Positions 17,485 through 26,490 of a stretch of DNA of 64,000 nt are shown piece by piece. Origin of the DNA: Streptomyces sp. G-G2 (GTDB lineage Bacteria > Actinomycetota > Actinomycetes > Streptomycetales > Streptomycetaceae); assembly GCF_030063135.1 (NCBI RefSeq), contig NZ_JASISO010000002.1:264866-328865 (forward strand), given 5' to 3'. The position numbers were made by a program, and so were the translations under genes. Within the stretch, counting starts at the first letter, position 1. The number at the start of each line of letters is the position of its first letter. A model generated the notes under the pieces. It was not told the origin of the DNA. It saw nothing but the letters and a program-made list of their open reading frames with translations, and searched no databases.

Positions 17485-18480
17485 TCACCCGAAATGGGCA
17501 CGGAGTTTTCCGTAGGCGGCAGACGGCGCCCCCAGCGCGTCCAGCCCCAGCAGCCCCGCGCCGAGCACCGGCGGGGCCGTCACCACCGACACCCGGGCCA
17601 GCGGGGCCCGTTCCGCGAGCCCCTCCCGGACGCGGTCGTCGAGCCGCGGGTGCCGGGCCGCCAGCACGCTCCCGCCCAGCAGCACGGGCGCCTCGCGCTC
17701 CAGCAGACCGAGCCGCTCCAGCGCCACCGCGGCCAGCGCCACCACCTCGTCCGCCTGCCGTTCCACGAGCCCGATCGCCGCCTCGTCGCCCGCCGCGGCC
17801 ACCGCGAAGAGCACCGGCACCAGTTCGTGCGTACGCTCCGGCGCGATCACACCCAGGTGCACCGCCTCGATCAGCTCGTACATCGAACCCAGCCCGAAGT
17901 GCCCGGGCAGGGCGGCCGTCAGCCCGGTCGGGCCGCCGCGCCCGTCCTCGGCCCGCGCCGCCCACCACATCGCCTCGGCGGCGAGGCCGCCCCCGCCGCC
18001 CCAGTCGCCGGAGAGCTGGCCCAGGGCCGGGAACCGCGCGGTGCGCCCGTCGGGCAGCATGCCCACGCAGTTGATCCCGGCGCCGCACACCACCGCGACC
18101 CCGAGCGGGGCCCCGCTGCCCGACAGACCGGCCCGCAGGATGGCGAAGGTGTCGTTGCGGACCTCGACGGTCCGCCCCCAGCCCCGCCCCTGTAGGGCCG
18201 TGACCAGCTCCTTCTCCTCCACCGGGAGGTCCGCCCCGGCCAGGCACGCGGACACGTGGGCCACCGATTCCACCGGCCGCCCGAGCGCGGCCGCCTTGGC
18301 CAGCGCCTCCTCCAGCGCGGGCGAGATCGCGTCGAAAGCCGCCTCGACACCGACCGCCTGGGGCCGGAATCCCGGGCCGCGGGCGGTGACGATCACCGAC
18401 CCGTCCGCGTCGATGAAGGCGAGGTCGGTCTTGCTGTTGCCCGCGTCGACGGCCAGCAGCACCGCGTCCCTCACGCCCAT
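17485..18480 (-). CDS. csnK: BadF/BadG-type amino-sugar kinase (CsnK-like)
   Basis: 331 residues of the BadF/BadG/BcrA/BcrD ATPase family, the fold used by N-acetylglucosamine and glucosamine kinases. The phosphate-1 loop is VDAGNSKTDLAF at 11-22 and a second nucleotide motif is VVCGAGINCVGM. The ATG at 18480 has a GGAG 8 bp upstream and overlaps the GH4 stop by 10 bp; a GTG at 18474 gives a 4-bp overlap. As the last gene of the csn operon it should phosphorylate glucosamine released from imported chitosan oligosaccharides, feeding glucosamine-6-phosphate metabolism. The substrate is inferred from the operon. Confidence 0.83.
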   Translation of the reverse strand: MGVRDAVLLAVDAGNSKTDLAFIDADGSVIVTARGPGFRPQAVGVEAAFDAISPALEEALAKAAALGRPVESVAHVSACLAGADLPVEEKELVTALQGRGWGRTVEVRNDTFAILRAGLSGSGAPLGVAVVCGAGINCVGMLPDGRTARFPALGQLSGDWGGGGGLAAEAMWWAARAEDGRGGPTGLTAALPGHFGLGSMYELIEAVHLGVIAPERTHELVPVLFAVAAAGDEAAIGLVERQADEVVALAAVALERLGLLEREAPVLLGGSVLAARHPRLDDRVREGLAERAPLARVSVVTAPPVLGAGLLGLDALGAPSAAYGKLRAHFG

Positions 18481-19736
18481 GCCAGGTGCTCCTTGTTGTG
18501 CGCGAGGAGCCGGTCGGTCAGCCCCTCGGCCAGGTCGAACTGCCCGACCAGAGGGTGCGCGAGCAGCGCCTTGGCCACCCGCTCGCGGCCGCCGCGCAGG
18601 GCGGCGTCCAGCGCGAGGTCCTCGTACGCCGTGACGTGCGCGATCAGCCCCGCGTACAGCGGGTCCAGCCGGGGCACGGCCAGCGGCACCGGGCCCGAGC
18701 GGTCCACCCGGGCCTGGACCTCGATCACCGCGCTGTCCGGGAGGAACGGCAGGGTCCCGTTGTTCAGCGTGTTGACCACCTGCACCGGGCTGCCGCCGTC
18801 GCCGAGCAGCGCCGCCGCCAGGTCCACCGCGGCCTCCGAGTAGAAGGCCCCGCCCCGCTTGGCCAGCAGCTCCGGCTTCTCGTCGAGCGTGGGATCGCCG
18901 TACATCGCGAGGAGTTCCCGCTCCATCGCGGCGACCTCGGCGGCCCGCGAGGGCTTCTCGCCCAGCTCGCGCACCACCTTGTCGTGCGCGTAGAAGTACC
19001 GCAGGTAGTACGACGGGACGACGCCGAGCCGGTCCAGGACCGCGCGCGGCAGCCGCAGGTCGTCGGCGACCGCGTCCCCGTGCTCCGCGAGCAGCCGGGG
19101 CATCAGGTCCTCCCCGCCGGGGCCGCCGCGGCGCACCCCCAGCTCCCAGGTGAGGTGGTTCAGGCCGACGTGGTCCAGGTGCAGCTCCTCGGGGGCCATG
19201 CCGAGCAGCGAGGCGAACGTCCGCTGGAGGGTGATGGCGACGTTGCACAGGCCGACCGCCTTGTGCCCGGCCTGGAGCAGGGCGCGGGTGACGATGCCGA
19301 CGGGGTTGGTGAAGTCGATGATCCAGGCGTCCGGGTTGGTGCGCCGGACCCGTTCGGCGATGTCGAGGACGACGGGGACCGTGCGCAGCGCCTTGGCGAG
19401 CCCGCCCGCGCCCGTGGTCTCCTGGCCCACGCAGCCGCACTCCAGCGGCCAGGTCTCGTCGCGCTGCCGGGCCGCCTGACCGCCCACCCGAAGCTGGAGC
19501 AGGACGGCGTCGGCGCCCGCCACCCCCGCGTCCAGGTCGGAGGTCGTGGTGATCAGTCCGGGGTGCCCCTGCTTGGCGAAGATCCGCCGGGCGAGGCCGC
19601 CGACCAGCTCCAGCCGGTCCGCCGCGGGATCGATCAGCACCAGCTCGCTGATCGGCAGGGTGTCGCGCAGCCGCGCGAAGCCGTCGATCAGTTCGGGGGT
19701 GTAAGTGGAACCGCCGCCCACCACTGCGAGTTTCAT
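18471..19736 (-). CDS. csnH: GH4-family NAD-dependent glycosidase (CsnH-like)
   Basis: 421 residues of glycoside hydrolase family 4, which cleaves glycosidic bonds by an NAD(H)- and metal-dependent oxidation-elimination route. The Rossmann motif VVGGGSTYTPEL begins at residue 4; GLCNV contains the metal-binding cysteine and HVGLNHLTW the conserved His. The family includes 6-phospho-beta-glucosidases, but in this operon the expected substrate is an imported, possibly unphosphorylated glucosamine oligosaccharide. The ATG at 19736 is 4 bp downstream of the permease stop, and the kinase gene overlaps its end. Confidence 0.87.
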   Translation of the reverse strand: MKLAVVGGGSTYTPELIDGFARLRDTLPISELVLIDPAADRLELVGGLARRIFAKQGHPGLITTTSDLDAGVAGADAVLLQLRVGGQAARQRDETWPLECGCVGQETTGAGGLAKALRTVPVVLDIAERVRRTNPDAWIIDFTNPVGIVTRALLQAGHKAVGLCNVAITLQRTFASLLGMAPEELHLDHVGLNHLTWELGVRRGGPGGEDLMPRLLAEHGDAVADDLRLPRAVLDRLGVVPSYYLRYFYAHDKVVRELGEKPSRAAEVAAMERELLAMYGDPTLDEKPELLAKRGGAFYSEAAVDLAAALLGDGGSPVQVVNTLNNGTLPFLPDSAVIEVQARVDRSGPVPLAVPRLDPLYAGLIAHVTAYEDLALDAALRGGRERVAKALLAHPLVGQFDLAEGLTDRLLAHNKEHLAWA

Positions 19737-19740
19737 CTGT

Positions 19741-20655
19741 CTAACCTTTCACTCCGGTCAGGGTGACGCCCTCGACGAACGCCTTCTGGGCGAAGAAGAA
19801 GAGGACGATCACGGGGGCCATGACCAGCACGGTCGCGGCCATGGTCAGGTTCCAGTTGGTGTGGTGCGCGCCCTTGAAGGACTCCAGGCCGTAACTGAGG
19901 GTCCAGGCGGCCGGGTCGTCGGAGGCGTAGATCTGCGGGCCGAAGTAGTCGTTCCAGGCAGCGAAGAACTGGAACAGCGCGACCGCGGCGATCCCGGGCT
20001 TGGCCATGGGCAGGACCACCCGCAGCAGGGTCCGGACCTCCCCGCAGCCGTCGACCCGCGCCGCGTCGAGGTACTCGTCGGGGATGGTCAGCAGGAACTG
20101 GCGCAGCAGGAAGATGGAGAAGGCGTCGCCGAAGGCCATCGGAATGATCAGCGGCCACAGGGTGCCGGACAGGTCGAGCTGCTTGGCCCAGAAGAGGTAC
20201 ATGGGGATGACCACCACCTGCGGCGGCAGCATCATCATCGAGACCACCAGCAGCAGTGAGAGCCGGCGGCCGCGGAAGCGGAACTTGGCGAGGGCGTAGG
20301 CGACGGGCACCGAGGACACCACGGTGAGCAGCGTCCCGAGCCCCGCGTACAGCAGGGTGTTGCGCCACCACAGGAGGAATCCGGGGGTGTGCCAGACCTT
20401 CGCGTAGTTGCCCCAGTCCCAGGTGTGCGGCCACAGGTCGCGGGTGAGGGCCTGCTGGTTGCTCATCACCGAGGTGAGGAAGAGGAAGACGAAGGGGAGG
20501 ACGAAGAAGAGCGCGGCGGCCACCCCGAGGGAGTGGACCGCGACCCAGTGCAGCACCTCCTTGCGGCGGTGGCGGGCCGCCGCCCGCCCGGAAGCGCCGA
20601 CGGCGGGGGACGGGCCCGTCCGCGGGGACGGGGTCGTCTCGGTGGTCACGGCCAT
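19741..20655 (-). CDS. csnG: Sugar ABC transporter permease, MalG type
   Basis: 304 residues with six membrane helices and the cytoplasmic EAA loop (EYLDAARVDGCGEVRTLLRV), which contacts the ATPase. Start chosen at the ATG 20655, one base past the preceding stop; a GTG at 20664 is possible. It pairs with the MalF-type permease upstream. No ATPase gene is in the operon, which is normal in Streptomyces, where the shared ATPase MsiK energises many sugar transporters. Predicted role: inner-membrane channel for chitosan oligosaccharides. Confidence 0.88.
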   Translation of the reverse strand: MAVTTETTPSPRTGPSPAVGASGRAAARHRRKEVLHWVAVHSLGVAAALFFVLPFVFLFLTSVMSNQQALTRDLWPHTWDWGNYAKVWHTPGFLLWWRNTLLYAGLGTLLTVVSSVPVAYALAKFRFRGRRLSLLLVVSMMMLPPQVVVIPMYLFWAKQLDLSGTLWPLIIPMAFGDAFSIFLLRQFLLTIPDEYLDAARVDGCGEVRTLLRVVLPMAKPGIAAVALFQFFAAWNDYFGPQIYASDDPAAWTLSYGLESFKGAHHTNWNLTMAATVLVMAPVIVLFFFAQKAFVEGVTLTGVKG

Positions 20656-20656
20656 G

Positions 20657-21598
20657 TCAGTCACCGCTTCCGATCAGGCCGCCACGGCGCCGCAGCAGGA
20701 GCGCGGTGAAGGCCATGGACAGGGCGAAGAGGACGAGCGCGATCACGCAGGCCGTGCCGTAGTCGAAGCGCTGGAATCCGAGGTTGTAGACGAGCTGGGG
20801 CAGGGTCAGCGTGGACTTGTCCGGGTATCCGGGCTCGAACTGCTGGCCCGAGCCGCTGATCTGCCCGGCCGCCACCTTTCCCGCGACCAGGGGCTGCGTG
20901 TAGTACTGCGTGGCCTGGATGACCCCGGTGACCACCGCGAACAGGATGATCGGGGAGATGTTCGGCAGGGTGATGTGCCGGAACCGCGCCCAGGGCCCGG
21001 CCCCGTCCAGCTCCGCGGCCTCGTACTGCTCCTTCGGTACGTCGAGCAGCGCGGCCATGAAGATCACCATCAGGTCGCCCACCCCCCACAGCCCCAGCGC
21101 GGTCAGCGCGGGCTTGGACCAGTCGGCGTCGGTGAACCAGCCCGGCGCGGGCAGCCCGACGGCCTCCAGTGCGGTGTTGACCGGCCCGGTGCCGGGGTTG
21201 AGCAGGAAGACGAAGCCGAGGGTCGCGGCGACCGGCGGGGCCAGGTAGGGCAGGTAGAACAGGGTGCGGAAGATCCCGGTCCCCGTCTTGATCTTCGTGA
21301 TGAGCAGGCCGACGCCGAGGCCGAAGACCACCCGGCAGCTCACCATGACCACGACCAGCCACAGCGTGTTGCGCATCGCCGGCCAGAACATCGGGGACTT
21401 GGTGAAGACGTACGACCAGTTGTCCAGGCCGTTGAAGACCGGCGGGCGGAAGCCGTCGTACTGCGTGAAGGAGAAGTACACGGTGGACAGCAGCGGGTAG
21501 GCGAAGAAGACGGCGAACCCGATCAGCCACGGGGACATGAAGGCCGCGGTCCGCAGCGCGGAGCGGCGCCGCTTCGCGCCCAGGGTGAAGGTCGTCAT
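20657..21598 (-). CDS. csnF: Sugar ABC transporter permease, MalF type
   Basis: 313 residues with about six membrane helices and the EAA loop EQYEAAELDGAGPWARFRHI. The N terminus is basic (GAKRRRSAL) before the first helix, as in MalF-type permeases of CUT1 sugar transporters. It starts 3 bp after the binding-protein gene and is followed directly by the second permease, so the three transporter genes are one translation unit. Substrate assignment (glucosamine oligosaccharides) rests on the surrounding csn genes. Confidence 0.88.
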   Translation of the reverse strand: MTTFTLGAKRRRSALRTAAFMSPWLIGFAVFFAYPLLSTVYFSFTQYDGFRPPVFNGLDNWSYVFTKSPMFWPAMRNTLWLVVVMVSCRVVFGLGVGLLITKIKTGTGIFRTLFYLPYLAPPVAATLGFVFLLNPGTGPVNTALEAVGLPAPGWFTDADWSKPALTALGLWGVGDLMVIFMAALLDVPKEQYEAAELDGAGPWARFRHITLPNISPIILFAVVTGVIQATQYYTQPLVAGKVAAGQISGSGQQFEPGYPDKSTLTLPQLVYNLGFQRFDYGTACVIALVLFALSMAFTALLLRRRGGLIGSGD

Positions 21599-21601
21599 CG
21601 G

Positions 21602-22939
21602 CTACTGGGCCTTCGCGATGTCCGTGTCGATCTGCTGGTCGGTCTTGGCGAGCCCGGCCTGGAGGTCGGACACGGCGCCCTTCTCGACCCCGTACGCGAA
21701 GTCCGCGAAGGTCAGCTGGTAGGTGCCGCCGTCGGCCTGGGCCGGGGTGGTGTTCGACTTCGTGTGCTTGGCGATGTCGATGAAGGTCTTGAACTCCGGC
21801 GTGACCTGGAGCTTCGGCGAGTCCAGGGCGGCGAGCGTGGAGGGGACGTTGTGGATGTCGTTGGCGAAGGCCACCACCGCGTCGGTGTCGGTGGTCATGT
21901 ACTTCACCAGCTCCCAGGCCGCGTTCTGCTTGGCGCTGCCGGAGGCGATGCCGATGACGGTGCCGGACAGGTAGCCTTTGCCGTAGTCGTCCTTCTGGTC
22001 GTCCGGCACGGGCATCGGCGCGGTGGCGATCTCGAACTTCGCCCCGGCCGCCTTCGCCATGGCGGCCCGCCACTCGCCGTCGATCTGCATGGTGACCAGC
22101 CCCTTGTGGAAGGGGTGTTCGGCACTCAACTCGTCACCGAAGGTCGTGCGGAACTTCTCCAGCTTGTCGTAGCCGCCCAGCTTGGCGACCAGGTCCTTCT
22201 GCGCGTTCAGCATCTTCGCGAAGGCGGGGTCCTTGGCCAGGTTCGACTTCCCGTCGGCGCCGAAGTACGTCGGGCTCCACTGCGCGGCCAGCCGCATCGG
22301 GGTGGTCTCGTACCCGTGGAAGGTGGGCATCACGCCGAGCTGCTCGTAGGTGTCGCCGCTCTGCTTGGTGAGCGTCTGCGCGTCCGCGACGAACTGGCTC
22401 CAGGTCTTCGGGGGTTCGGTGATCCCGGCGGCGGTGAAGGCGGTCTTGTTGTAGACGAGGCCGTAGGCGTCGTTCAGCAGCGGCAGCGTGCACTGGTTGC
22501 CCTTGAACTGGGTGTACTCCAGCAGGGTCTTGGGGAAGATCTTGGTTTTGTCGAGGCCCGACTTCGTGAGGAAGGGGCTCAGGTCCGTGAAGGCGCCCGA
22601 GGTGCAGAACTTGCCGACGCTGTCGGTGCTGAAGGACGAAACCACGTCCGGGGCCTTGCTGCCGCCCGCCCGCAGCGCCTGGTTGATCTTGTCGTCGGTC
22701 ATGTTGCCGGTGGCCTTGACCTTGATGTTCGGGTGCGCCTTCTCGAACCGCCCGATGCTGTCCTCGATGGCCTTCACCTCGCGGGGTTCCGCCCAGCCGT
22801 GCCAGAAGTTGAGGGTGACCTCCTTGTTCGGGTCGTCGGGGGCCGCTCCGCCGCTCTGTCCGGTACACCCGGTGGCGAGGGCGGATATCGCGGCGAGTGC
22901 GGCCGCGAGGGTGGTCAGTCGGCGGGTGCGTCCGGGCAT
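21602..22939 (-). CDS. csnE: Extracellular sugar-binding lipoprotein (CsnE-like)
   Basis: 445 residues of solute-binding family 1. The signal peptide ends in LATGC with the lipid-acceptor Cys25, so the mature protein is tethered to the outer face of the membrane. The NFWHGWAEPREVKAIEDSIGRF segment (42-63) is typical of carbohydrate binders. It should capture chitosan oligosaccharides for the two permeases downstream. A 145-bp gap containing a short TGGTCCGCGG tandem repeat (about 23032-23056) separates it from the repressor gene; no separate operator was seen there. Confidence 0.88.
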   Translation of the reverse strand: MPGRTRRLTTLAAALAAISALATGCTGQSGGAAPDDPNKEVTLNFWHGWAEPREVKAIEDSIGRFEKAHPNIKVKATGNMTDDKINQALRAGGSKAPDVVSSFSTDSVGKFCTSGAFTDLSPFLTKSGLDKTKIFPKTLLEYTQFKGNQCTLPLLNDAYGLVYNKTAFTAAGITEPPKTWSQFVADAQTLTKQSGDTYEQLGVMPTFHGYETTPMRLAAQWSPTYFGADGKSNLAKDPAFAKMLNAQKDLVAKLGGYDKLEKFRTTFGDELSAEHPFHKGLVTMQIDGEWRAAMAKAAGAKFEIATAPMPVPDDQKDDYGKGYLSGTVIGIASGSAKQNAAWELVKYMTTDTDAVVAFANDIHNVPSTLAALDSPKLQVTPEFKTFIDIAKHTKSNTTPAQADGGTYQLTFADFAYGVEKGAVSDLQAGLAKTDQQIDTDIAKAQ

Positions 22940-23084
22940 GGTGGTGTCTCTCTCTGCGCGGGGAACGTCCGGTCGGGGTCCAGCGGGAGAAGCGGGGAGA
23001 GCGGGTGGTGCCGGTGGTCCGGGGTGGAGCTGGTGGTCCGCGGTGGTCCGCGGTGGTGCCGTCAGGAGGGGTCAGAGGGAGGGG

Positions 23085-24326
23085 TCAGCGGGAGGTGTCG
23101 AACACTTCGTCGCGGGTGGCGGTCAGCGCGCTCTCCAGCGCGCCGCGCAGCACGGGCCGCTCGCGCACCTCGCCGGCCACCAGCCGGGGCCGGGAGGGGG
23201 CGAGGTCGCCGAGTTCGGCCTCGATCAGCTCGCGCAGCAGGTCCCCGCCCGCCGCGGTCACGGCCCCGGAGAGCACGACGATCTCCGGGTCCAGTACGGC
23301 GACCAGCGAGGCGAGACCGGTGGCGAGGGCCGTGGCGTACGACTCCAGCAGCCGCAGGTGCGGTCCCACCGGCTCGGCGGCGGCCCGCTCCAGCAGCGCC
23401 ACCGCGGCGGCCACCTCGGCGGCCGCGTCGAACGCGCCCCGCACGCGCGGGACGGCCCCCGGCATCTCGATGCCCAGGGCGGCGGCCAGTCCGGGCAGTA
23501 CCTCCACACCCGCCAGCTCCTGGTAGCCGCCGGAGTTCTCCCGGGTCACGTGCCGCACGAGCGGCCTGCCGGGGACCGGCAGGAAACCCACCTCGCCCGC
23601 GCCGCCGGTCCAGCCGCGGTGCAGCCGCCCGCCGATGACGAGGGCGGCGCCCAGGCCCTCCTCGTTCCACAGCAGGACGAAGTCCCCGTGACCGCGGGCC
23701 GCGCCCAGGCGCTGCTCGGCGACCGCGGCGAGGTTCACGTCGTTCTCGTACTCGACGGGCATCGGCAGCGCCGCCGCCAGCTCCTCCAGCAGGGTGGGGG
23801 AGTGCCAGCCGGGCAGGTGGTCGGCGTAACGCAGGACGCCCGTGCGCGGGTCGAAGGAGCCCGGGGTGGCGATGACCAGCCGGTGGACATCGGCGAGCTG
23901 GAGCCCGGCCGTCCTGACGGCTTCGCCGAGCGCTTGGCCGACCTGGTCCACGACGGGGGTGCCGGGGCCCGGATTGGGCAGCTCGCAGCTGCCGACCACC
24001 GCGCCGGAGAGGTCGGCGACGGAGGCCAGGATCCGGCTGGGGGTGACGTCGAGCCCCGCGGCGTGGGCGGCCCGTGGGTTGATCGCGTACAGCTGGGCGT
24101 TGGGTCCGGGGCGGCCGGTGGCCGTGCCCGTGGCCACCACCAGCCCGCGCGCTTCGAGGCGGGCGAGCAGCTGGGACGCGGTGGGCTTGGAGAGCCCGGT
24201 GAGCCTGCCGATCCGGGTCCGGGACAGGGGGCCGTGGACCAGCAGCAGGTCCAGCGCGGCGCGGTCGTTCATCGCGCGCAGCAGGCTGGGGGTGCCGGGG
24301 GTGGTGCCCGGTGTGGTGCCGGTCAT
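23085..24326 (-). CDS. csnR: ROK-family transcriptional repressor (CsnR-like)
   Basis: 413 residues: a winged helix-turn-helix at about 15-75 (LLVHGPLSRTRIGRLTGLSKPTASQLLARL) and a ROK sugar-kinase-like sensor domain after it. The zinc-binding CxCGxxGC of ROK kinases is absent, as usual in repressors of this group. In S. coelicolor, CsnR represses the csnR-K operon and the chitosanase gene csnA and is released by chitosan oligosaccharides. The gene heads the same operon here, and a palindrome matching the expected ROK operator lies 44-58 bp upstream of its ATG, so autoregulation is likely. Confidence 0.9.
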   Translation of the reverse strand: MTGTTPGTTPGTPSLLRAMNDRAALDLLLVHGPLSRTRIGRLTGLSKPTASQLLARLEARGLVVATGTATGRPGPNAQLYAINPRAAHAAGLDVTPSRILASVADLSGAVVGSCELPNPGPGTPVVDQVGQALGEAVRTAGLQLADVHRLVIATPGSFDPRTGVLRYADHLPGWHSPTLLEELAAALPMPVEYENDVNLAAVAEQRLGAARGHGDFVLLWNEEGLGAALVIGGRLHRGWTGGAGEVGFLPVPGRPLVRHVTRENSGGYQELAGVEVLPGLAAALGIEMPGAVPRVRGAFDAAAEVAAAVALLERAAAEPVGPHLRLLESYATALATGLASLVAVLDPEIVVLSGAVTAAGGDLLRELIEAELGDLAPSRPRLVAGEVRERPVLRGALESALTATRDEVFDTSR

Positions 24327-24369
24327 GGGTGTGTTCCGCTCCCTGGCACGTGAAGACTTGGCGAACTGT

Positions 24370-24384
24370 TAGGTAAGTTTCCTA
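24370..24384 (-). promoter_or_regulatory. Candidate CsnR (ROK) operator
   Basis: TAGGTAA-G-TTTCCTA is a 15-bp palindrome with one mismatch per arm pair, in an AT-rich patch unlike its surroundings. It lies 44-58 bp upstream of the csnR start, where a promoter should be. ROK repressors of the CsnR group bind sites of this TTAGGAAA/TTTCCTAA type. It probably controls the whole csn operon. Confidence 0.7.
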
Positions 24385-24539
24385 TCAGCCGTCGGCCCAT
24401 GTCAATGGCGCTGCCCCCGCGGAAAACGCCTCGCGGGGGCAGTGTGCGGAGTTCTCTTCGTTTTGTCTCGTACGCGTCCCCGTGAGCGGTCGCTTACAGC
24501 CTCTCCCACGGGCTCCGGTACCGGAGCCCCGGCGCGCCG

Positions 24540-25631
24540 CTACTTGGTGATGCGCGGCATTCCGGGGCCCACCGCGGGCGTCGGGATGGGCGCGGTGGCC
24601 AGCGACTGCGGCGAGGCCGGGTTCGCCAGCTCGGACGGCGCGGCGAATGCCGCCGACGGGTCCGCGGCCGCTTCCTCCTCCTCCGCGGCGGGCACTCCGC
24701 CGATGATCCCGATGCCCGCGTCGTCGAAGGCCTCCTTGATCCGCCAGCGCAGCTCGCGCTCCACCGAGAACTGCTGGCCGGGCATCGTCTTCGCGGAGAC
24801 CTTGACGGTCATCGACGCGAGCAGCACCTCGTCCAGCCCCAGCACCTCCACCGGCCCCCAGAGCCGCTCGTCCCACGGCGACTCCTTCGCCATGGCCTCC
24901 GAGACGCCCCGGACCGCCTCGCGGATCCGGGCCATGCTCTCGGACGGCTTGATCTGGACGTCCACGCCCGCCGTCGACCAGCCCTGGCTGAGGTTGCCGA
25001 TCCGCTTGATCTCGCCGTTGCGGACGTACCAGATCTCGCCGTTGTCGCCGCGTAGCTTCGTCACGCGCAGACCGACCTCGATCACCTCGCCCGACGCCAC
25101 CCCCGCGTCGATCTTGTCGCCGACCCCGTACTGGTCCTCAAGGATCATGAACACGCCGGACAGGAAGTCCGTGACCAGGTTCCGCGCGCCGAAACCGATC
25201 GCCACACCGGCCACACCGGCGCTCGCCAGCAGGGGGCCGAGATTGATGTCGAGGGCGCCGAGCACCATCAGACCGGCCGTACCCAGGATCACGAACGAGG
25301 CCACCGAACGCAGCACCGAGCCGATCGCCTCGGAGCGCTGGCGCCGCCGCTCGGCATTGACCAGCAGCCCGCCCAGCGCCGTTCCCTCGACGGCCTCGGC
25401 GCCCCGGTTCATCCGGCCGATGAGCTTGGTCAGCGACTTGCGGACCACCGAGCGCAGGGCCGCGGCTATCACGATGATCAGCAGGATCTTCAGGCCCAGG
25501 AACAGCCAGTTGGCCCAGTTCTCCTGGATGAAACCGGCGGCGTTGGTGACGCTCTCGGTGGCTCCCTCGGAGGTGCGGGGCACGACCGGTACGTCGTCGG
25601 CCAGCGGGTACAGGGCGGCGGGCCAGGGCAC
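24540..25631 (-). CDS. Mechanosensitive ion channel of the MscS family
   Basis: 363 residues from a GTG at 25631 with GGAGG 8 bp upstream. Membrane helices are near residues 45-62 and 110-165; the pore-lining third helix and beta domain follow the MscS pattern LLASAGVAGVAIGFGARNLV then GVFMILEDQYGVGDKI. The cytoplasmic vestibule domain extends to about 320, and a short Ala/Pro-rich tail follows. Such channels open under membrane tension to release solutes at hypo-osmotic shock. Monocistronic; it diverges from the HNH gene. Confidence 0.88.
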   Translation of the reverse strand: MPWPAALYPLADDVPVVPRTSEGATESVTNAAGFIQENWANWLFLGLKILLIIVIAAALRSVVRKSLTKLIGRMNRGAEAVEGTALGGLLVNAERRRQRSEAIGSVLRSVASFVILGTAGLMVLGALDINLGPLLASAGVAGVAIGFGARNLVTDFLSGVFMILEDQYGVGDKIDAGVASGEVIEVGLRVTKLRGDNGEIWYVRNGEIKRIGNLSQGWSTAGVDVQIKPSESMARIREAVRGVSEAMAKESPWDERLWGPVEVLGLDEVLLASMTVKVSAKTMPGQQFSVERELRWRIKEAFDDAGIGIIGGVPAAEEEEAAADPSAAFAAPSELANPASPQSLATAPIPTPAVGPGMPRITK

Positions 25632-25893
25632 GGCAGGAACCTCCAGGCATAGCGGTCTGCCCGCGGAAGGGGATGAGCGGGCAGACCATCCACACTAACG
25701 GGGCCGTTCCCTCGACCCCGGCGCCGTGTTGCGGGGAGAGACCAGACTCACCCGGCGGGGGCTCGGATGTGGTCGAGAACACCTCCGACCCGTTACGGGT
25801 GCGTGGTGGCGCTTCGACCAGCGGTGAGGAGAGACTGGAGGGCAGATCGTCCCGGCGCGAGCCACGTGCCGCCGACGTACAAGGAGGCAGTCC

Positions 25894-26430
25894 GTGCCGC
25901 ACGTCCTGGTCCTCAACGCGTCGTACGAGCCGCTCGGCGTCGTACCGCTCCGCCGCGCGCTCGTCCTCGTCCTGGAGAACAAAGCGGTCTCCCTCGAGGA
26001 ATCCGGCGCCTTCCTGCACAGTTCCACGAGAGTCGTCCCCGCGCCCAGCGTGGTCAGGCTCAAGAGGTTCGTGCGGGTCCCCTACCGGGGGCCCGTTCCG
26101 CTCACCCGGCGGGCGCTCTTCGCCCGCGACGGGGGGCGCTGTATGTACTGCGGGGCCGTCGCCACCAGCGTCGACCACGTCATCCCGCGCAGCCGGGGCG
26201 GGCAGCACGCCTGGGACAACGTCGTCGCCGCGTGCCGTCGCTGCAACCACGTCAAGGCCGACCGGCACCTGCTGGAGCTGGGGTGGCGGCTGCGGCACCA
26301 GCCCGCGCCGCCGTCGGGGCTGGCGTGGCGGATCATCGGTACGGGGCACCGGGATCCGTGCTGGATGCCGTACCTCCAGCCGTACGGTGCGGAAGACGCC
26401 TTGGACCGCATCGGCGTCCCGGTCCCCTGA
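25894..26430 (+). CDS. HNH endonuclease family protein
   Basis: 178 residues from a GTG at 25894 preceded by AAGGAGG. The HNH fold is complete: zinc cysteines C83-x2-C86 and C114-x2-C117, catalytic His95 in DHVIPRSRGG, and Asn109 in WDN. The N-terminal 70 residues (LVLNASYEPLGVVPLRRAL) are typical of the widespread actinobacterial and cyanobacterial stand-alone HNH family, which is chromosomal, conserved and not tied to introns or restriction genes. Its DNA target is unknown. It is followed by a direct repeat and a large nested inverted repeat. Confidence 0.88.
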   Translation: MPHVLVLNASYEPLGVVPLRRALVLVLENKAVSLEESGAFLHSSTRVVPAPSVVRLKRFVRVPYRGPVPLTRRALFARDGGRCMYCGAVATSVDHVIPRSRGGQHAWDNVVAACRRCNHVKADRHLLELGWRLRHQPAPPSGLAWRIIGTGHRDPCWMPYLQPYGAEDALDRIGVPVP

Positions 26431-26446
26431 CGCGCGCCGCGCCCTG

Positions 26447-26487
26447 CCGGGCCCCTTGCAGCCGCTCGGGCCGGGCCCCTTGCAGCC
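26447..26487. repeat. 17-bp direct repeat next to the inverted-repeat element
   Basis: CCGGGCCCCTTGCAGCC occurs twice without mismatch at 26447-26463 and 26471-26487, separated by 7 bp. The second copy ends 3 bp before the left arm of the nested inverted repeat, suggesting the two belong to one mobile or recombination-prone unit. Confidence 0.8.
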
Positions 26488-26490
26488 TCG

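Noticed and set aside
20408..23638. 1076-residue plus-strand frame across csnE-csnF-csnG
   Set aside because: Antisense to three genes with consistent transporter features.
25894..26430. HNH gene as part of a mobile intron or restriction system
   Set aside because: It belongs to a stand-alone chromosomal HNH type, with no methyltransferase, intron or integrase nearby.
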